DNA of 64,000 nucleotides from the NCBI RefSeq assembly GCF_001942625.1, contig NZ_MLCL01000077.1:69090-133089 (forward strand), written 5' to 3'. Shown piece after piece: positions 55,388-63,875 of this stretch (position 1 is the first letter of the stretch; each line of letters begins with the position of its first letter). This stretch comes from Mycobacterium syngnathidarum. Lineage in GTDB: Bacteria; Actinomycetota; Actinomycetes; Mycobacteriales; Mycobacteriaceae. Below the pieces are notes generated by a model. That model was not told the origin of the DNA. It worked only from the letters and a program-made list of their open reading frames with translations, and searched no databases. A program made the translations under genes and the position numbers.

Positions 55388-55941
55388 AGCAGCGGATCCC
55401 GATACTCCGACGAGGACACTGCCACCCCAGCGGCGCCGCGCATCGTCGGACGCCTCTACCGGGTCGAAACCGCGGCGGGCCAGACGGTCGGGCGGGTCCA
55501 GGACGGGTTGGCCGACGCGACGGTGACCGAGCAGGTCTCGCGGGGCGGCAAGCCTGTCGAACTTCGACCCGACCTCGAATTGGCCGCCGGTGACCACGTC
55601 CTCGTCGTGGGCCTGCGCGACAACCTCGTCCACGTCGGTGAACGCATCGGCGAGGAGCTCGGCGGAGACGACGCCACGCTGGACATCGACATCGTCGCCG
55701 GCTTCCTCCTCGGCGGCCTGGTCCGGCAGGTCGCCGACATCCCGCTCACTCTCGGCACCGGCGGAGGCTGCCTGCTCACGGGCCTGCTGTTCGGTTGGGT
55801 CCGCTCCAAGCGGCCCACCTTCGGCCAGTACGACCCGGGCGCGGCCGACGTGATCAAGCGATCGTCTACGCCTTCTCCAACGTGGCGCTGCCGCTGCTCG
55901 GTCCCGTCGTGGTGGCCATGGCCCACGCCCTGGGTGGCTGA
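55388..55941 (+). pseudogene. Decayed AspT/YidE-type transporter remnant
   Basis: Fragments of an aspartate:alanine-exchanger-like transporter. In one frame (to about 55860) lie an RCK-like part (PRIVGRLYRVETAAGQTVG, LAAGDHVLVVGLRDNLVHVG, DDATLDIDIV) and then a membrane part (GGGCLLTGLLFGWVRSKRPTFGQ). The normal C-terminal helix continues in another frame (VYAFSNVALPLLGPVVVAM) up to a stop at 55939-55941. The N-terminal membrane domain, the rest of the RCK region and intervening helices are missing, indicating several deletions and a frameshift. A TAG at 55385 precedes it. Family assignment is by recognised motifs. Confidence 0.7.
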
Positions 55942-56168
55942 CGGCATCCGTCGGGAACCCGTTCTGTGCGGGGCGCATCCGCCGGCGACGCCGAAATGCG
56001 ATATTTATCACGATCTGTCGTCACTGTGAGCTGCACGCGTCGTTCGCCTACCGGTGCGCGGAAGTTCGCCTGGGCCTTTCGGATTCGGCACCCGGCCCAT
56101 TGCCGGCCGGGCAGGCGAATTCCGCTTCGGACACGGCGATGGATTCCGCTGCACACCCGAGTTGACCG

Positions 56169-56174
56169 TAGACT
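56169..56174 (+). promoter_or_regulatory. Possible -10 hexamer (TAGACT) for purF
   Basis: TANNNT about 42 bases before the purF GTG, giving a short 5' leader. The rest of the interval 55942-56168 shows no gene or clear signal. Confidence 0.3.
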
Positions 56175-56216
56175 CGGTTACGTCACCAAACCGCCCGCCC
56201 CGGGAGCAGCCCTATC

Positions 56217-57779
56217 GTGACTGGTCAGCAACTCGACGACGAGAACGAACCGCGCGAGGAATGCGGCGTATTCGGGGTCTGGGCCCCAGGCGAAGACGTC
56301 GCCAAGCTCACCTACTACGGCCTGTACGCCCTGCAGCATCGCGGCCAGGAGGCGGCGGGCATCGCCGTGTCCGACGGTTCGCAGATTCTGGTGTTCAAAG
56401 ATCTCGGCCTGGTCAGTCAGGTGTTCGACGAGCAGACACTGGCAGCCATGCCGGGCCACGTCGCCGTCGGCCATTGCCGCTACTCCACGACCGGTTCCAC
56501 CACCTGGGAAAACGCCCAGCCGGTATTCCGCAACACCGCTGCCGGAACCGGTGTCGCACTCGGCCACAACGGCAACCTCGTCAACACCGCCGAACTGGCT
56601 GCCCGGGCCCGCGAAGCCGGACTGATCGAGATGAAGGGCGCCCCGGCCGCCACGACTGACTCCGACATCCTGGGCGCGCTGCTGGCCCACGGCGCCGCCG
56701 ACGCGACCCTGGAGCAGGCCGCCCTGGAGCTGCTGCCCACCGTGCGCGGCGCCTTCTGTCTGACCTTCATGGACGAGAACACCCTCTACGCCGCGCGTGA
56801 CCCGCACGGGGTGCGCCCGCTGGCGCTCGGCCGGCTCGACCGGGGCTGGGTGGTGGCCTCGGAAACCGCCGCGCTCGACATCGTCGGCGCCTCGTTCGTC
56901 CGCGACATCGAACCCGGCGAACTGCTGGCCATCGACGCCGACGGCGTGCGATCCACCCGGTTCGCCAACCCCGAACCCAAGGGCTGCGTGTTCGAGTACG
57001 TCTACCTGGCCCGCCCCGACAGCACGCTGGTGGGCCGCTCGGTGCACGCCACCCGTGTCGACATCGGCCGCAGACTGGCCCGCGAGTACCCGGTCGACGC
57101 CGACCTGGTGATCGGCGTCCCGGAATCAGGAACTCCGGCCGCGGTCGGTTACGCACAGGAATCGGGCATCCCGTTCGGGCAGGGCCTGATGAAGAACGCC
57201 TACGTGGGCCGCACCTTCATCCAGCCGTCCCAGACCATTCGGCAGCTCGGTATCCGGCTCAAGCTCAACCCGCTGCGCGAGGTGATCCGAGGCAAGCGCC
57301 TGATCGTCGTCGACGACTCGATCGTGCGCGGCAACACCCAACGGGCGCTGGTTCGGATGCTGCGTGAGGCCGGGGCGCTGGAGGTCCACGTCCGGATCGC
57401 CTCGCCGCCGGTGAAATGGCCGTGCTTCTACGGCATCGATTTCGCCACCCCGGCCGAACTGATCGCCAATGCGGCCTCCGCCGAACATCCCGGCGAGATG
57501 CTGGAGGCCGTGCGGCACGCCATCGGCGCCGACAGCCTGGGCTACATCTCCCAGCAGGGAATGATCGCGGCCACCGAGCAGCCGCCGACCCGACTGTGCT
57601 CGGCCTGTTTCGACGGGGTCTACCCGATCGAGCTGCCGGGGGAGACCGCGCTGGGCAAGAACGTCGTCGAGCACATGCTGGCGTCTGCGCACGCGAGGAG
57701 CGAAATGGCCCCAGCGGCCCGCACCGGCACCCCGCGGCAGGCCGACAACGACAACGCCTCGGCCCTGCGCAGGCCTTGA
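56217..57779 (+). CDS. purF: Amidophosphoribosyltransferase
   Basis: First committed enzyme of purine synthesis, making phosphoribosylamine from PRPP and glutamine. 520 aa. A short propeptide precedes the catalytic Cys in REECGVFGVW (C16), exposed after cleavage. PRPP site VVDDSIVRGNT, ammonia-side LQHRGQEAAG and HNGNLVN. Cysteines in KWPCFYGIDF and RLCSACFDG suggest the Fe-S-containing Bacillus-type enzyme. GTG start. purM follows 61 bp downstream. Confidence 0.97.
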   Translation: MTGQQLDDENEPREECGVFGVWAPGEDVAKLTYYGLYALQHRGQEAAGIAVSDGSQILVFKDLGLVSQVFDEQTLAAMPGHVAVGHCRYSTTGSTTWENAQPVFRNTAAGTGVALGHNGNLVNTAELAARAREAGLIEMKGAPAATTDSDILGALLAHGAADATLEQAALELLPTVRGAFCLTFMDENTLYAARDPHGVRPLALGRLDRGWVVASETAALDIVGASFVRDIEPGELLAIDADGVRSTRFANPEPKGCVFEYVYLARPDSTLVGRSVHATRVDIGRRLAREYPVDADLVIGVPESGTPAAVGYAQESGIPFGQGLMKNAYVGRTFIQPSQTIRQLGIRLKLNPLREVIRGKRLIVVDDSIVRGNTQRALVRMLREAGALEVHVRIASPPVKWPCFYGIDFATPAELIANAASAEHPGEMLEAVRHAIGADSLGYISQQGMIAATEQPPTRLCSACFDGVYPIELPGETALGKNVVEHMLASAHARSEMAPAARTGTPRQADNDNASALRRP

Positions 57780-57826
57780 GGGGCTCTTAACGCCTCCTGC
57801 GCTGTACCCCCGCAAGAGCGGGGCGG

Positions 57827-57832
57827 TAGCCT
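57827..57832 (+). promoter_or_regulatory. Possible -10 hexamer (TAGCCT) for purM
   Basis: TANNNT eight bases before the ATG at 57841; purM could thus be transcribed independently of purF. Confidence 0.35.
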
Positions 57833-57840
57833 TGCTTGCG

Positions 57841-58932
57841 ATGACTAAGGGCGCCGAACAGCACGGCATCGCCGAACACAACAGCATTTCGTACGCGTCA
57901 GCCGGGGTCGATATCGAAGCCGGAGACCGCGCTGTTGAACTCTTCAAACCCCTCGCCGCCAAGGCGACCCGCCCGGAGGTCCGGGGCGGCCTGGGTGGCT
58001 TTGCCGGTCTGTTCGCGTTACGCGGCGGCTACCGCGAGCCGGTGCTGGCGTCCTCGACCGACGGAGTGGGCACCAAGCTGGCGGTCGCGCAGGCCATGGA
58101 CAAGCATGACACCGTCGGGGTGGACCTGGTTGCCATGGTGGTCGACGACCTCGTGGTGTGCGGTGCCGAGCCCCTTTTCCTGCAGGACTACATCGCCGTC
58201 GGCCGGACCGTCCCCGAGCGGGTCGCCGCGATCGTGTCCGGCATCGCCGAGGGCTGTGTCCAGGCCGGCTGCGCCCTGCTGGGGGGAGAGACGGCCGAAC
58301 ACCCCGGTCTGATGGAACCCGACCACTACGACATCTCCGCGACCGGTGTGGGCATCGTCGAGGCCGACAACGTGCTCGGGCCCGACCGGGTCCGGCCCGG
58401 CGACGTGATCATCGCCATGAAATCCAGTGGACTGCACTCCAACGGCTACTCCCTGGCCCGCAAGGTGCTGCTGGAGATCGACCGGATGAACCTGGCCGGC
58501 CACGTCGAGGAGTTCGGCCGCACGCTCGGTGAGGAGCTCCTGGAACCGACCCGCATCTATGCCAAGGACTGCCTGGCGCTGGCCGCTGAGACCCAGGTGC
58601 GCACGTTCTGCCACGTCACCGGCGGCGGCCTGGCGGGCAACCTGGAACGCGTGGTGCCCCACGGGCTGACCGCAGAACTGGATCGCGGTACGTGGACACC
58701 GGCGCCGGTGTTCCAGATGATCGCCCAGCGCGGACGCATCGAGCGTGCCGAGATGGAGAAGACGTTCAACATGGGCGTCGGGATGGTCGCGGTGGTGGCG
58801 CCCGAGGACACCGACCGCGCGCTGGCCATCCTGACCGCACGGCACCTGGACTGCTGGACGCTGGGAACCGTCAAGAAGGGCGGCAAGGACAGTGTGCGCG
58901 CCCAGCTGGTGGGACAGCATCCGCGGTTCTGA
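57841..58932 (+). CDS. purM: AIR synthetase
   Basis: Phosphoribosylformylglycinamidine cyclo-ligase, closing the imidazole ring with ATP. 363 aa. Family marks are SYASAGVDIEAG at the N-terminus, LASSTDGVGTKL, GVDLVAMVVDDLVVCGAEPLF, GGETAEHPGLM and HVTGGGLAGNLERV with MGVGMVAVV late. The start giving MTKGAEQHGI fits family length; three extra upstream residues are possible. Followed by a long hairpin shared with the convergent DUF3073 gene. Confidence 0.97.
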   Translation: MTKGAEQHGIAEHNSISYASAGVDIEAGDRAVELFKPLAAKATRPEVRGGLGGFAGLFALRGGYREPVLASSTDGVGTKLAVAQAMDKHDTVGVDLVAMVVDDLVVCGAEPLFLQDYIAVGRTVPERVAAIVSGIAEGCVQAGCALLGGETAEHPGLMEPDHYDISATGVGIVEADNVLGPDRVRPGDVIIAMKSSGLHSNGYSLARKVLLEIDRMNLAGHVEEFGRTLGEELLEPTRIYAKDCLALAAETQVRTFCHVTGGGLAGNLERVVPHGLTAELDRGTWTPAPVFQMIAQRGRIERAEMEKTFNMGVGMVAVVAPEDTDRALAILTARHLDCWTLGTVKKGGKDSVRAQLVGQHPRF

Positions 58933-58937
58933 AGCAG

Positions 58938-58992
58938 TTAGACAAGGTCGCGCCGGTAAGCGTCATGCGCAACCAGCGCGACCCGTGTCTAA
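58938..58992. terminator. Long nested hairpin between purM and the DUF3073 gene
   Basis: Outer arms TTAGACA/TGTCTAA and inner arms GGTCGCGC/GCGCGACC around a 22-base partly paired loop, 5 bp after the purM stop and 25 bp from the convergent stop at 59017. Probable bidirectional terminator. Confidence 0.65.
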
Positions 58993-59016
58993 GTTCTGGG
59001 ACGGAATGCAGGCGGC

Positions 59017-59190
59017 TCAGCGCCGCCAGTCATCCTCACCCGACCATTCGTCGGCGTCGTCATTGACGTCACCGGAATCGGGAGATCCCGACAGCTCACG
59101 TTGGAGCTGACTGAAGTCGGTGTTGGGTGAGCTGTACTTCAACTCACGTGCCACCTTGGTCTGCTTTGCCTTCGCCCGGCCGCGGCCCAT
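59017..59190 (-). CDS. DUF3073 protein (Rv0810c type)
   Basis: Conserved actinobacterial protein of 57 aa, beginning MGRGRAKAKQTKVARELKY, then SSPNTDFSQLQREL and an acidic tail with DDADEWSGEDDW. Function unknown; the basic start suggests nucleic-acid contact. A GGGGG-rich ribosome binding site precedes the ATG. The 265 bases from 59191 to 59455 hold its upstream region; I see no other gene there. Confidence 0.92.
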   Translation of the reverse strand: MGRGRAKAKQTKVARELKYSSPNTDFSQLQRELSGSPDSGDVNDDADEWSGEDDWRR

Positions 59191-59455
59191 GGGGGGACCC
59201 CCTCGCGCAATAACGGAGCGGCCCAATTGCTAGGCGGCTCCGATCTGTGTGTCTTTATTGTCCTGCCAACACTTTACCGTGCCTGCCCGCGAAGTGCTGT
59301 CAGGCCCTGCCTCACGGTGCGCGGCTGGGACCCGGGCTGCGGTGCGTCGTTGCACAGCAACACGACCATCTCCAGGATCGCGGCATCCGCGCAGAGACGG
59401 TCGTCACGTCGTCGGTGACCGAGTGAGTTTACGTGCTCCTGTGCAGTTCCACGGC

Positions 59456-60550
59456 CTAACGCCCGCGGAGACGGTCGACCGCCGCGCGCCCGGCTCCGGC
59501 CGTGGCATCGGCTCCCGGCATGGAATCCGGGTCGATCACGGCCGGTGCCTGTGCCTCAGCCCCGGCGATCAGCGCGGTGTCGGCCGGCAAACCCCGTTTG
59601 AGCAGCGCCAACGCGATCGGGCCTTCGTCGGCGTGCTCGACGACCGTGCCGATTCGGCCGACATTGCGTCCGCCGGCGGTCACCGTGTCGCCGGTCACCG
59701 GCCGGTCGGCGGAGCCGTCGAGTTGCAGGATCACCAGCATCCGGGGCGGTTTGCCCAGGTTGTGCACCCGCGCGACTGTCTCCTGGCCGCGATAGCAGCC
59801 CTTGTCGAGATGGACCGCCCCGACCCCGGGGCCACCGATCCAGCCGACCTCATGCGGAATGGTCCGCTCATCGGTGTCCACACCCAAGCGAGGCCGACCG
59901 GACGCCACGCGGTGCGCCTCGTAGGCCCAGATGCCGGCCGGCCGCACACCGGCGGCGGTGAGCCGCCCGATGTATTCGGCCGTCGCCGCGCGCGGCACCA
60001 CCAGGTCCAATTCCATGCCGGGGGCGGGCAGTCGGCGCAGGAACCCACCGCCGGGCAGCGCCACCGCCGTCGCTTCCTGCGGCAACTCCTCGATGGCCAG
60101 GGCCTTGAGGACCTGCTCATCGGCGAGCCCGGGCCCCAGAAGTGAGAGCACCGCCAGATCCGCGGGCTCGATCTGCACGTCGGACCAGAACACCATCTTG
60201 CGCAGATAAGCCAGCAGCGGTTCGCCCCGCCACGGTTCGGTGTCCACGTAGGTGGTGCCGTCCAGGTCGGCCTGGATCCAGTGATCTTCGACACGGCCCT
60301 GCAAATCCAGGCTCAGGTTCTCGGTGACGGCGCCGTCCGGCAGTGCGCTGACGTGCTGGCTGGAGATGCTGTGCAACCAGGTCTGACGGTCCTTGCCGGT
60401 CAACGTCAGCACCGCCCGGTGCGATCGGTCCACCAAGACCGCGTCTCGCGCTGCGGCCCGCTGTTCACCAAGTGGATCTCCGTAATGCCAGACGGCGCCG
60501 GAGTCGGGACCGGCCTCAGGAGCCGGAACTGCTGACGGTAGTGCAGTCAT
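59456..60550 (-). CDS. ygfZ: YgfZ/GcvT-family folate-binding Fe-S maintenance protein
   Basis: Tetrahydrofolate-binding protein of 364 aa related to glycine-cleavage T protein, needed for upkeep of some iron-sulfur enzymes. The YgfZ signature is in LDKGCYRGQETVARV. N-terminal folate-domain pattern: AVLTLTGKDRQTWLHSISSQ. Equivalent to Rv0811c. The ATG at 60550 follows a -10 hexamer by six bases. Divergent from pabC, so both folate-linked genes share a 66-bp promoter region. Confidence 0.92.
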   Translation of the reverse strand: MTALPSAVPAPEAGPDSGAVWHYGDPLGEQRAAARDAVLVDRSHRAVLTLTGKDRQTWLHSISSQHVSALPDGAVTENLSLDLQGRVEDHWIQADLDGTTYVDTEPWRGEPLLAYLRKMVFWSDVQIEPADLAVLSLLGPGLADEQVLKALAIEELPQEATAVALPGGGFLRRLPAPGMELDLVVPRAATAEYIGRLTAAGVRPAGIWAYEAHRVASGRPRLGVDTDERTIPHEVGWIGGPGVGAVHLDKGCYRGQETVARVHNLGKPPRMLVILQLDGSADRPVTGDTVTAGGRNVGRIGTVVEHADEGPIALALLKRGLPADTALIAGAEAQAPAVIDPDSMPGADATAGAGRAAVDRLRGR

Positions 60551-60556
60551 AGGCCA

Positions 60557-60562
60557 ACTGTA
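60557..60562 (-). promoter_or_regulatory. -10 hexamer (TACAGT) for ygfZ
   Basis: Minus-strand TANNNT six bases before the ATG at 60550, fitting a leaderless mRNA. Confidence 0.5.
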
Positions 60563-60602
60563 CGTTTGTCGCTCTTCGCCCAAGCCGGCCGCGGGCGCAA
60601 AC

Positions 60603-60608
60603 TACGCT
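60603..60608 (+). promoter_or_regulatory. Possible -10 hexamer (TACGCT) for pabC
   Basis: TANNNT eight bases before the ATG at 60617, on the strand opposite the ygfZ promoter. Confidence 0.35.
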
Positions 60609-60616
60609 GTGGCCCC

Positions 60617-61495
60617 ATGGCAAGCCAACCAGCCGTGCTGATCACCCTGGACGGGCAGATCCACGACCCCGACACCCCGCTGCTGCATGCCGACGACCTG
60701 GCTGCCGTGCGTGGAGATGGAGTTTTCGAGACGCTGCTGGTGCGTGACGGCAGACCCTGCCTGTTGGAAGCCCACCTGGGCCGGTTGCGCCAGTCCGCCA
60801 AGATGTTGGACCTGCCCGAGCCTGACCTGCCGGCTTGGCGCGCGGCGGTGGCGCTGGGGGCCGAGCGCTGGGCCGAGGACAACGACGGCGACGGGGTGCT
60901 GCGCCTGGTGTACAGCCGTGGGCGGGAGAGCGGCGGATCACCGACCGCATTCGCCACCATCGGTGCCCTGGCCGAGCGGGTGGCCAGGGTGCGGCGCGAG
61001 GGGCTGGCGGCGATCACCCTGGACCGGGGGCTCCCCTTGAATGCCAGTGACATGCCGTGGCTGGCAGCCGGCGCCAAGACCCTGTCCTATGCGGTCAACA
61101 TGGCTGCGCTACGGCATGCCGAGCGCCACGGGGCGGGTGACGTGATCTTCGTCAGCTCCGATGGTTACCTCCTGGAGGGGCCGCGTTCCACCGTGGTGAT
61201 CGCGACCGAAGGCGACGACGGGCAGCCGCTGCTGCTCACCCCGCCGCCGTGGTATCCGATCCTGCGCGGCACCACTCAGCAGGCTCTGTTCGAGGTGGCT
61301 CGCAACAAGGGCTACGACTGCGACTTCCGGGCTCTCAGGCCATCGGATCTTCTTACCGCACAAGGGGTTTGGCTGGTGTCCAGCATAACCCTCGCGGCCC
61401 GCGTGCATACGTTGGACGGGCAGCCGCTGACCGATGCGCCGCTGGCCGCCGACGTAGCCGGCCTGGTCGATGCGGCGATTGTCAGCGATCGCTGA
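60617..61495 (+). CDS. pabC: Aminodeoxychorismate lyase (class IV PLP enzyme)
   Basis: Fold-type IV PLP enzyme of 292 aa, equivalent to Rv0812, converting 4-amino-4-deoxychorismate to p-aminobenzoate for folate. Pattern: HADDLAAVRGDGVFETLLV, LEAHLGRLRQSAKML, PLP-lysine region LAAGAKTLSYAVNMAALRHAE, VIFVSSDGYLLEGPRSTVV and LRGTTQQALFEVA. A branched-chain or D-amino-acid aminotransferase cannot be excluded by sequence alone, but divergence from folate-binding ygfZ supports the lyase. Confidence 0.88.
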   Translation: MASQPAVLITLDGQIHDPDTPLLHADDLAAVRGDGVFETLLVRDGRPCLLEAHLGRLRQSAKMLDLPEPDLPAWRAAVALGAERWAEDNDGDGVLRLVYSRGRESGGSPTAFATIGALAERVARVRREGLAAITLDRGLPLNASDMPWLAAGAKTLSYAVNMAALRHAERHGAGDVIFVSSDGYLLEGPRSTVVIATEGDDGQPLLLTPPPWYPILRGTTQQALFEVARNKGYDCDFRALRPSDLLTAQGVWLVSSITLAARVHTLDGQPLTDAPLAADVAGLVDAAIVSDR

Positions 61496-61670
61496 CCGTT
61501 GTTCGCTCGGCCGACGGCGGGCCCACCTTGCCTGGGCTTTTATGGTCCAGAGATCAAATGTGAGTAGTCGGCACACCCGTCGCCGGCAAAGCGTAGGGTC
61601 CTTCATGTCGGCGCCGGCGGCGTTTTCCCTCGAATATGAACGGCCGGCGTCCTGAAGGAAGTGTGACGCC

Positions 61671-62036
61671 ATGGCGATACCGCATATTCAGAAATCGCAA
61701 TTCTTGATTGCCGGCGGGTTTTCACTCGTGATCGCCGCCGTACCCGCGCTTGCCGTCTCCCCGGCGATGCCCGGTTCGAACCCGGTGCAGTCGGTCGCGA
61801 GCTGTGAACCCGGGGAGGATCTGCGCGGCGGAGTCTGCGTGCCGGTGGGTCCAGATGGCCCACAAGCCGGTATACCGGGTAACCCCGATCTGCCGGCTGT
61901 GGACATACCCGGTGGCTCCATCCCGTGCACCGGCGCCAACACCGGTGAGTGCATCGGCCTCACCGAGAGTGGTGAAGGGCGGGAACCCGCGACGCGGCCG
62001 ACTTCGAAGTTCGGGGATACCCCCGTCGCGCCGTAG
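61671..62036 (+). CDS. Small secreted Cys-containing protein
   Basis: Exported protein of 121 aa with signal FLIAGGFSLVIAAVPALAVSPA. The mature part is Gly/Pro-rich with four cysteines in SCEPGEDLRGGVCVPVG and IPCTGANTGECIGL, probably two disulfides. The CxxGexxxxGxCVP pattern recalls small mycobacterial secreted proteins of unknown role. GGAAG precedes the ATG at 9 bases. The 175 bases before it show no other gene. Confidence 0.7.
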   Translation: MAIPHIQKSQFLIAGGFSLVIAAVPALAVSPAMPGSNPVQSVASCEPGEDLRGGVCVPVGPDGPQAGIPGNPDLPAVDIPGGSIPCTGANTGECIGLTESGEGREPATRPTSKFGDTPVAP

Positions 62037-62127
62037 TCCGGCCGGTCGGACACGTCCGGCGAACGTCCTTCGCAAAGGCGCTCGCACTGACCGTAAAAAT
62101 CACTGGCAGCCCCTTCTGGGACGGTGG

Positions 62128-62323
62128 TAGCTTCGCGGTACACAGGGAAGGAGGTGGTCCGTCAAATTGAGTGACTTATGGACATGTGAGGTGGCTGCCC
62201 GCTAGCAGCGCCGGGGTATTGCCTGCGCGCGCTGGCGAATTCCCCGCAGCCACCCGGCCCCCGAGCCTCTCGGTCTGTCCAACCAGGTACCACGGCTCGG
62301 GGGTCGCCCCATGTCTGGGGTAG
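62128..62323 (+). other. Structured element with two strong stems; small RNA or short ORF
   Basis: Between convergent stops. A possible -10 (TAGCTT, 62128-62133) is followed by AAGGAGGT (62148-62155). Stem 1 pairs 62190-62198 with 62246-62254 (9 bp, GGTGGCTGC). Stem 2 pairs 62258-62267 with 62294-62303 (10 bp, CCCCCGAGCC). A small CCCC/GGGG stem closes it near 62320. Two short open frames lie inside: TTG 62167-62205 (12 codons, containing one Cys) and GTG 62171-62323 (50 codons). It may be a small RNA, an attenuator-like leader or a small protein gene; no family was recognised. Confidence 0.4.
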
Positions 62324-62333
62324 GCCGACTCTG

Positions 62334-62708
62334 TTACTGCCCTGGCGGTTGTGGCGCCAGTGACTGGCAGGCCTGCATGGCGTCTTCCCACTGGGCCTGG
62401 TCCACGCCGGGCGGCGGGGGAGGCGTGGCATCGCCACCAGGCGGCGGTCCGTCCGGTCGGTGTCCGGGCCCGCCGGGATGCTCCGGTCCGCCGGGTGCGC
62501 CAGGTGTGCCTTCGGGCGGCGCCGGAATTCCGTGCTCCTGCATGCACTCTCCGAAGGCATCCGGGGTGACTGACCTCGTCGAAGGCACCGATACTGCCGA
62601 GGATGCGGGGGACGGGTCCGGCGACTCGGTCGAGGAACATGCGGCCACTGAACCGACCACGGCGAAGGCGGCCAGGCCGCAAAAGGCGGTTCGCAGAATG
62701 TGTTTCAC
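62334..62708 (-). CDS. Small Pro/Gly-rich lipoprotein A
   Basis: Predicted lipoprotein of 124 aa. Lipobox SVAACSS after a short signal. Mature part: ECMQEHGIP, a Gly/Pro-rich stretch (GTPGAPGGPEHPGGPGHRP), then VDQAQWEDAMQACQSLAP. The two Cys flank the low-complexity part. The same EHGxP and ACxSLAP pattern occurs in the gene at 62786-63037, so they are paralogues. GTG start, seven bases after a -10 hexamer. Function unknown. Confidence 0.72.
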   Translation of the reverse strand: MKHILRTAFCGLAAFAVVGSVAACSSTESPDPSPASSAVSVPSTRSVTPDAFGECMQEHGIPAPPEGTPGAPGGPEHPGGPGHRPDGPPPGGDATPPPPPGVDQAQWEDAMQACQSLAPQPPGQ

Positions 62709-62715
62709 GGCATCG

Positions 62716-62721
62716 ACCGTA
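62716..62721 (-). promoter_or_regulatory. -10 hexamer (TACGGT) for lipoprotein A
   Basis: Minus-strand TANNNT seven bases before the GTG at 62708. Confidence 0.4.
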
Positions 62722-62785
62722 TGAGTCCCCGCTGAGCGCGGGTTATTCGTCGGCTATGCGTCCGCTGTGGGGCGAGTTGTCGTGA

Positions 62786-63037
62786 CTAGCCGCTGGGGCC
62801 GGGCGCCAAACTCGAACATGCCTTGGTGGCTTCCTGCCACGTTCGGTCGTCGACTCCGGACGGCGGGCCCGCGATCGGCCCTGGCGCCATCGGCACACCG
62901 TGCTCGGACAGGCAGTGCGCATAAGTGCCGTGCTCGGCCGGCGGTGAGACGGGTGCCGGTTGCGGACCCTCGGACGAACATGCACCGAGCAAAGCCGCCG
63001 CGGCAAGCAGACCAGCCGCCAACAATGGCCGGCGCAT
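62786..63037 (-). CDS. Small lipoprotein B, paralogue of the gene at 62334
   Basis: Predicted lipoprotein of 83 aa. Signal RPLLAAGLLAAAALLGAC ends in the lipobox LLGAC. Mature part: HCLSEHGVPMAPG, VDDRTWQEATKACSSLAPG. It keeps both Cys of its neighbour but lacks the long Gly/Pro insert. The ATG shares one base with the stop of the nitrobindin-like gene, so it is translated with it. Confidence 0.75.
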   Translation of the reverse strand: MRRPLLAAGLLAAAALLGACSSEGPQPAPVSPPAEHGTYAHCLSEHGVPMAPGPIAGPPSGVDDRTWQEATKACSSLAPGPSG

Positions 63038-63720
63038 CAGCCGACAATCCGTGACAGTCGGGCCGACAGGTGCGGGACCAGCCCGCCGTCGGCGTCCACC
63101 CGTTCCTCCACGTACCCCAGGTCGCCGCCTTCGACGATGCCGTAGAGCCGCTTGGCGCCGCCGACGAGCAACCCGGACTTGCTGCGGGCCAGCGCATCGG
63201 TGACCAGCTCCCAGGACGCCTGGGTGAGGGGCTTGCCGTAGAACAATTCGACATAGCCGGCCGAATGGGCCAGCAGCAGTTCGATGGCCTGTGACTCGTC
63301 ACGGCCGGTCGGATCTTCCGGATCGGTCACGAATCGCCAGTAGCCGGTTTCACGCAGGCCGGGGGAGTCGTATTCACCCGTCTCGGTCAGCCGCCAGGAC
63401 CGCGAATCCCAGATCAGGTAATCGCCGCCGTCGTGGGAGACCACGATCTGCTGGCCGAACCGGTAGTCGCCATGGGTGTCGCGGCCTTCGCCCTCGCCGC
63501 GCCAGACGCCGACCAGCGGCAACAACGCCAGCAACGCATCGTTGAGTTCGACGCCGTCGCGCAAGTTGGCGGTATCGGCGGGCACCGGGAGGTCGTCGAA
63601 GACCGGAATGTTACGGGTGGCCGTAGCCTTGGCCCGTTCCGCGGCGGCCGCTATGGCTCTGTCGCCGGAGCCCGGTTCGGGGACAGGGGCCTCGGCTGGA
63701 ATGTCTCGGTCGGAGGTCAC
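63037..63720 (-). CDS. Nitrobindin/FABP-like beta-barrel protein (Rv0813c type)
   Basis: Protein of 227 aa equivalent to Rv0813c, a ten-strand beta-barrel of the THAP4/nitrobindin (DUF1794) family. The Gly/Trp signature is in [11 protein letters not shown], followed by [24 protein letters not shown] and RETGYWRF. A late His in [10 protein letters not shown] is the candidate haem ligand; ferric-haem binding and peroxynitrite isomerisation are known in relatives. The GTG gives [12 protein letters not shown] and overlaps the stop of a 32-aa membrane peptide gene by four bases. Confidence 0.9.
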   Translation of the reverse strand: MTSDRDIPAEAPVPEPGSGDRAIAAAAERAKATATRNIPVFDDLPVPADTANLRDGVELNDALLALLPLVGVWRGEGEGRDTHGDYRFGQQIVVSHDGGDYLIWDSRSWRLTETGEYDSPGLRETGYWRFVTDPEDPTGRDESQAIELLLAHSAGYVELFYGKPLTQASWELVTDALARSKSGLLVGGAKRLYGIVEGGDLGYVEERVDADGGLVPHLSARLSRIVG

Positions 63721-63815
63721 GACTCGTCGGTGACGAGGCGGTACAGCGCGTACAACGCGAACCACGTGATGACCACGACGGCCGCGACGAGCATTATCTC
63801 GAAGAAGAGCACCAC
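63717..63815 (-). CDS. 32-aa single-helix membrane peptide
   Basis: Tiny open frame reading [19 protein letters not shown] then [13 protein letters not shown]. One hydrophobic helix of about 20 residues is followed by a short charged tail. Its TGA overlaps the GTG of the nitrobindin-like gene (GTGA), the coupling typical of real gene pairs. Starts possible at GTG 63815 or 63812, or ATG 63794; no strong ribosome binding site. Function unknown. Confidence 0.55.
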   Translation of the reverse strand: MVLFFEIMLVAAVVVITWFALYALYRLVTDES

Positions 63816-63846
63816 GGCAGTGAGTCTAGTTCCTTGTCGAAGATGC

Positions 63847-63869
63847 GGGCGCCCCGGGTCGGGACGCCC
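63847..63869 (-). terminator. Hairpin after the gene cut by the window end
   Basis: 10-bp arms (63847-63856 and 63860-63869) with a 3-base loop and a single mismatch that becomes G-U in minus-strand RNA. It lies 6 bp past the stop at 63876, supporting a leftward transcript ending here. Confidence 0.5.
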
Positions 63870-63875
63870 TAATCC

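Noticed and set aside
55336..55593. 85-codon frame after the sterol-carrier gene
   Set aside because: Arg-rich shadow frame of the transporter remnant; the informative frame is the one starting near 55388.
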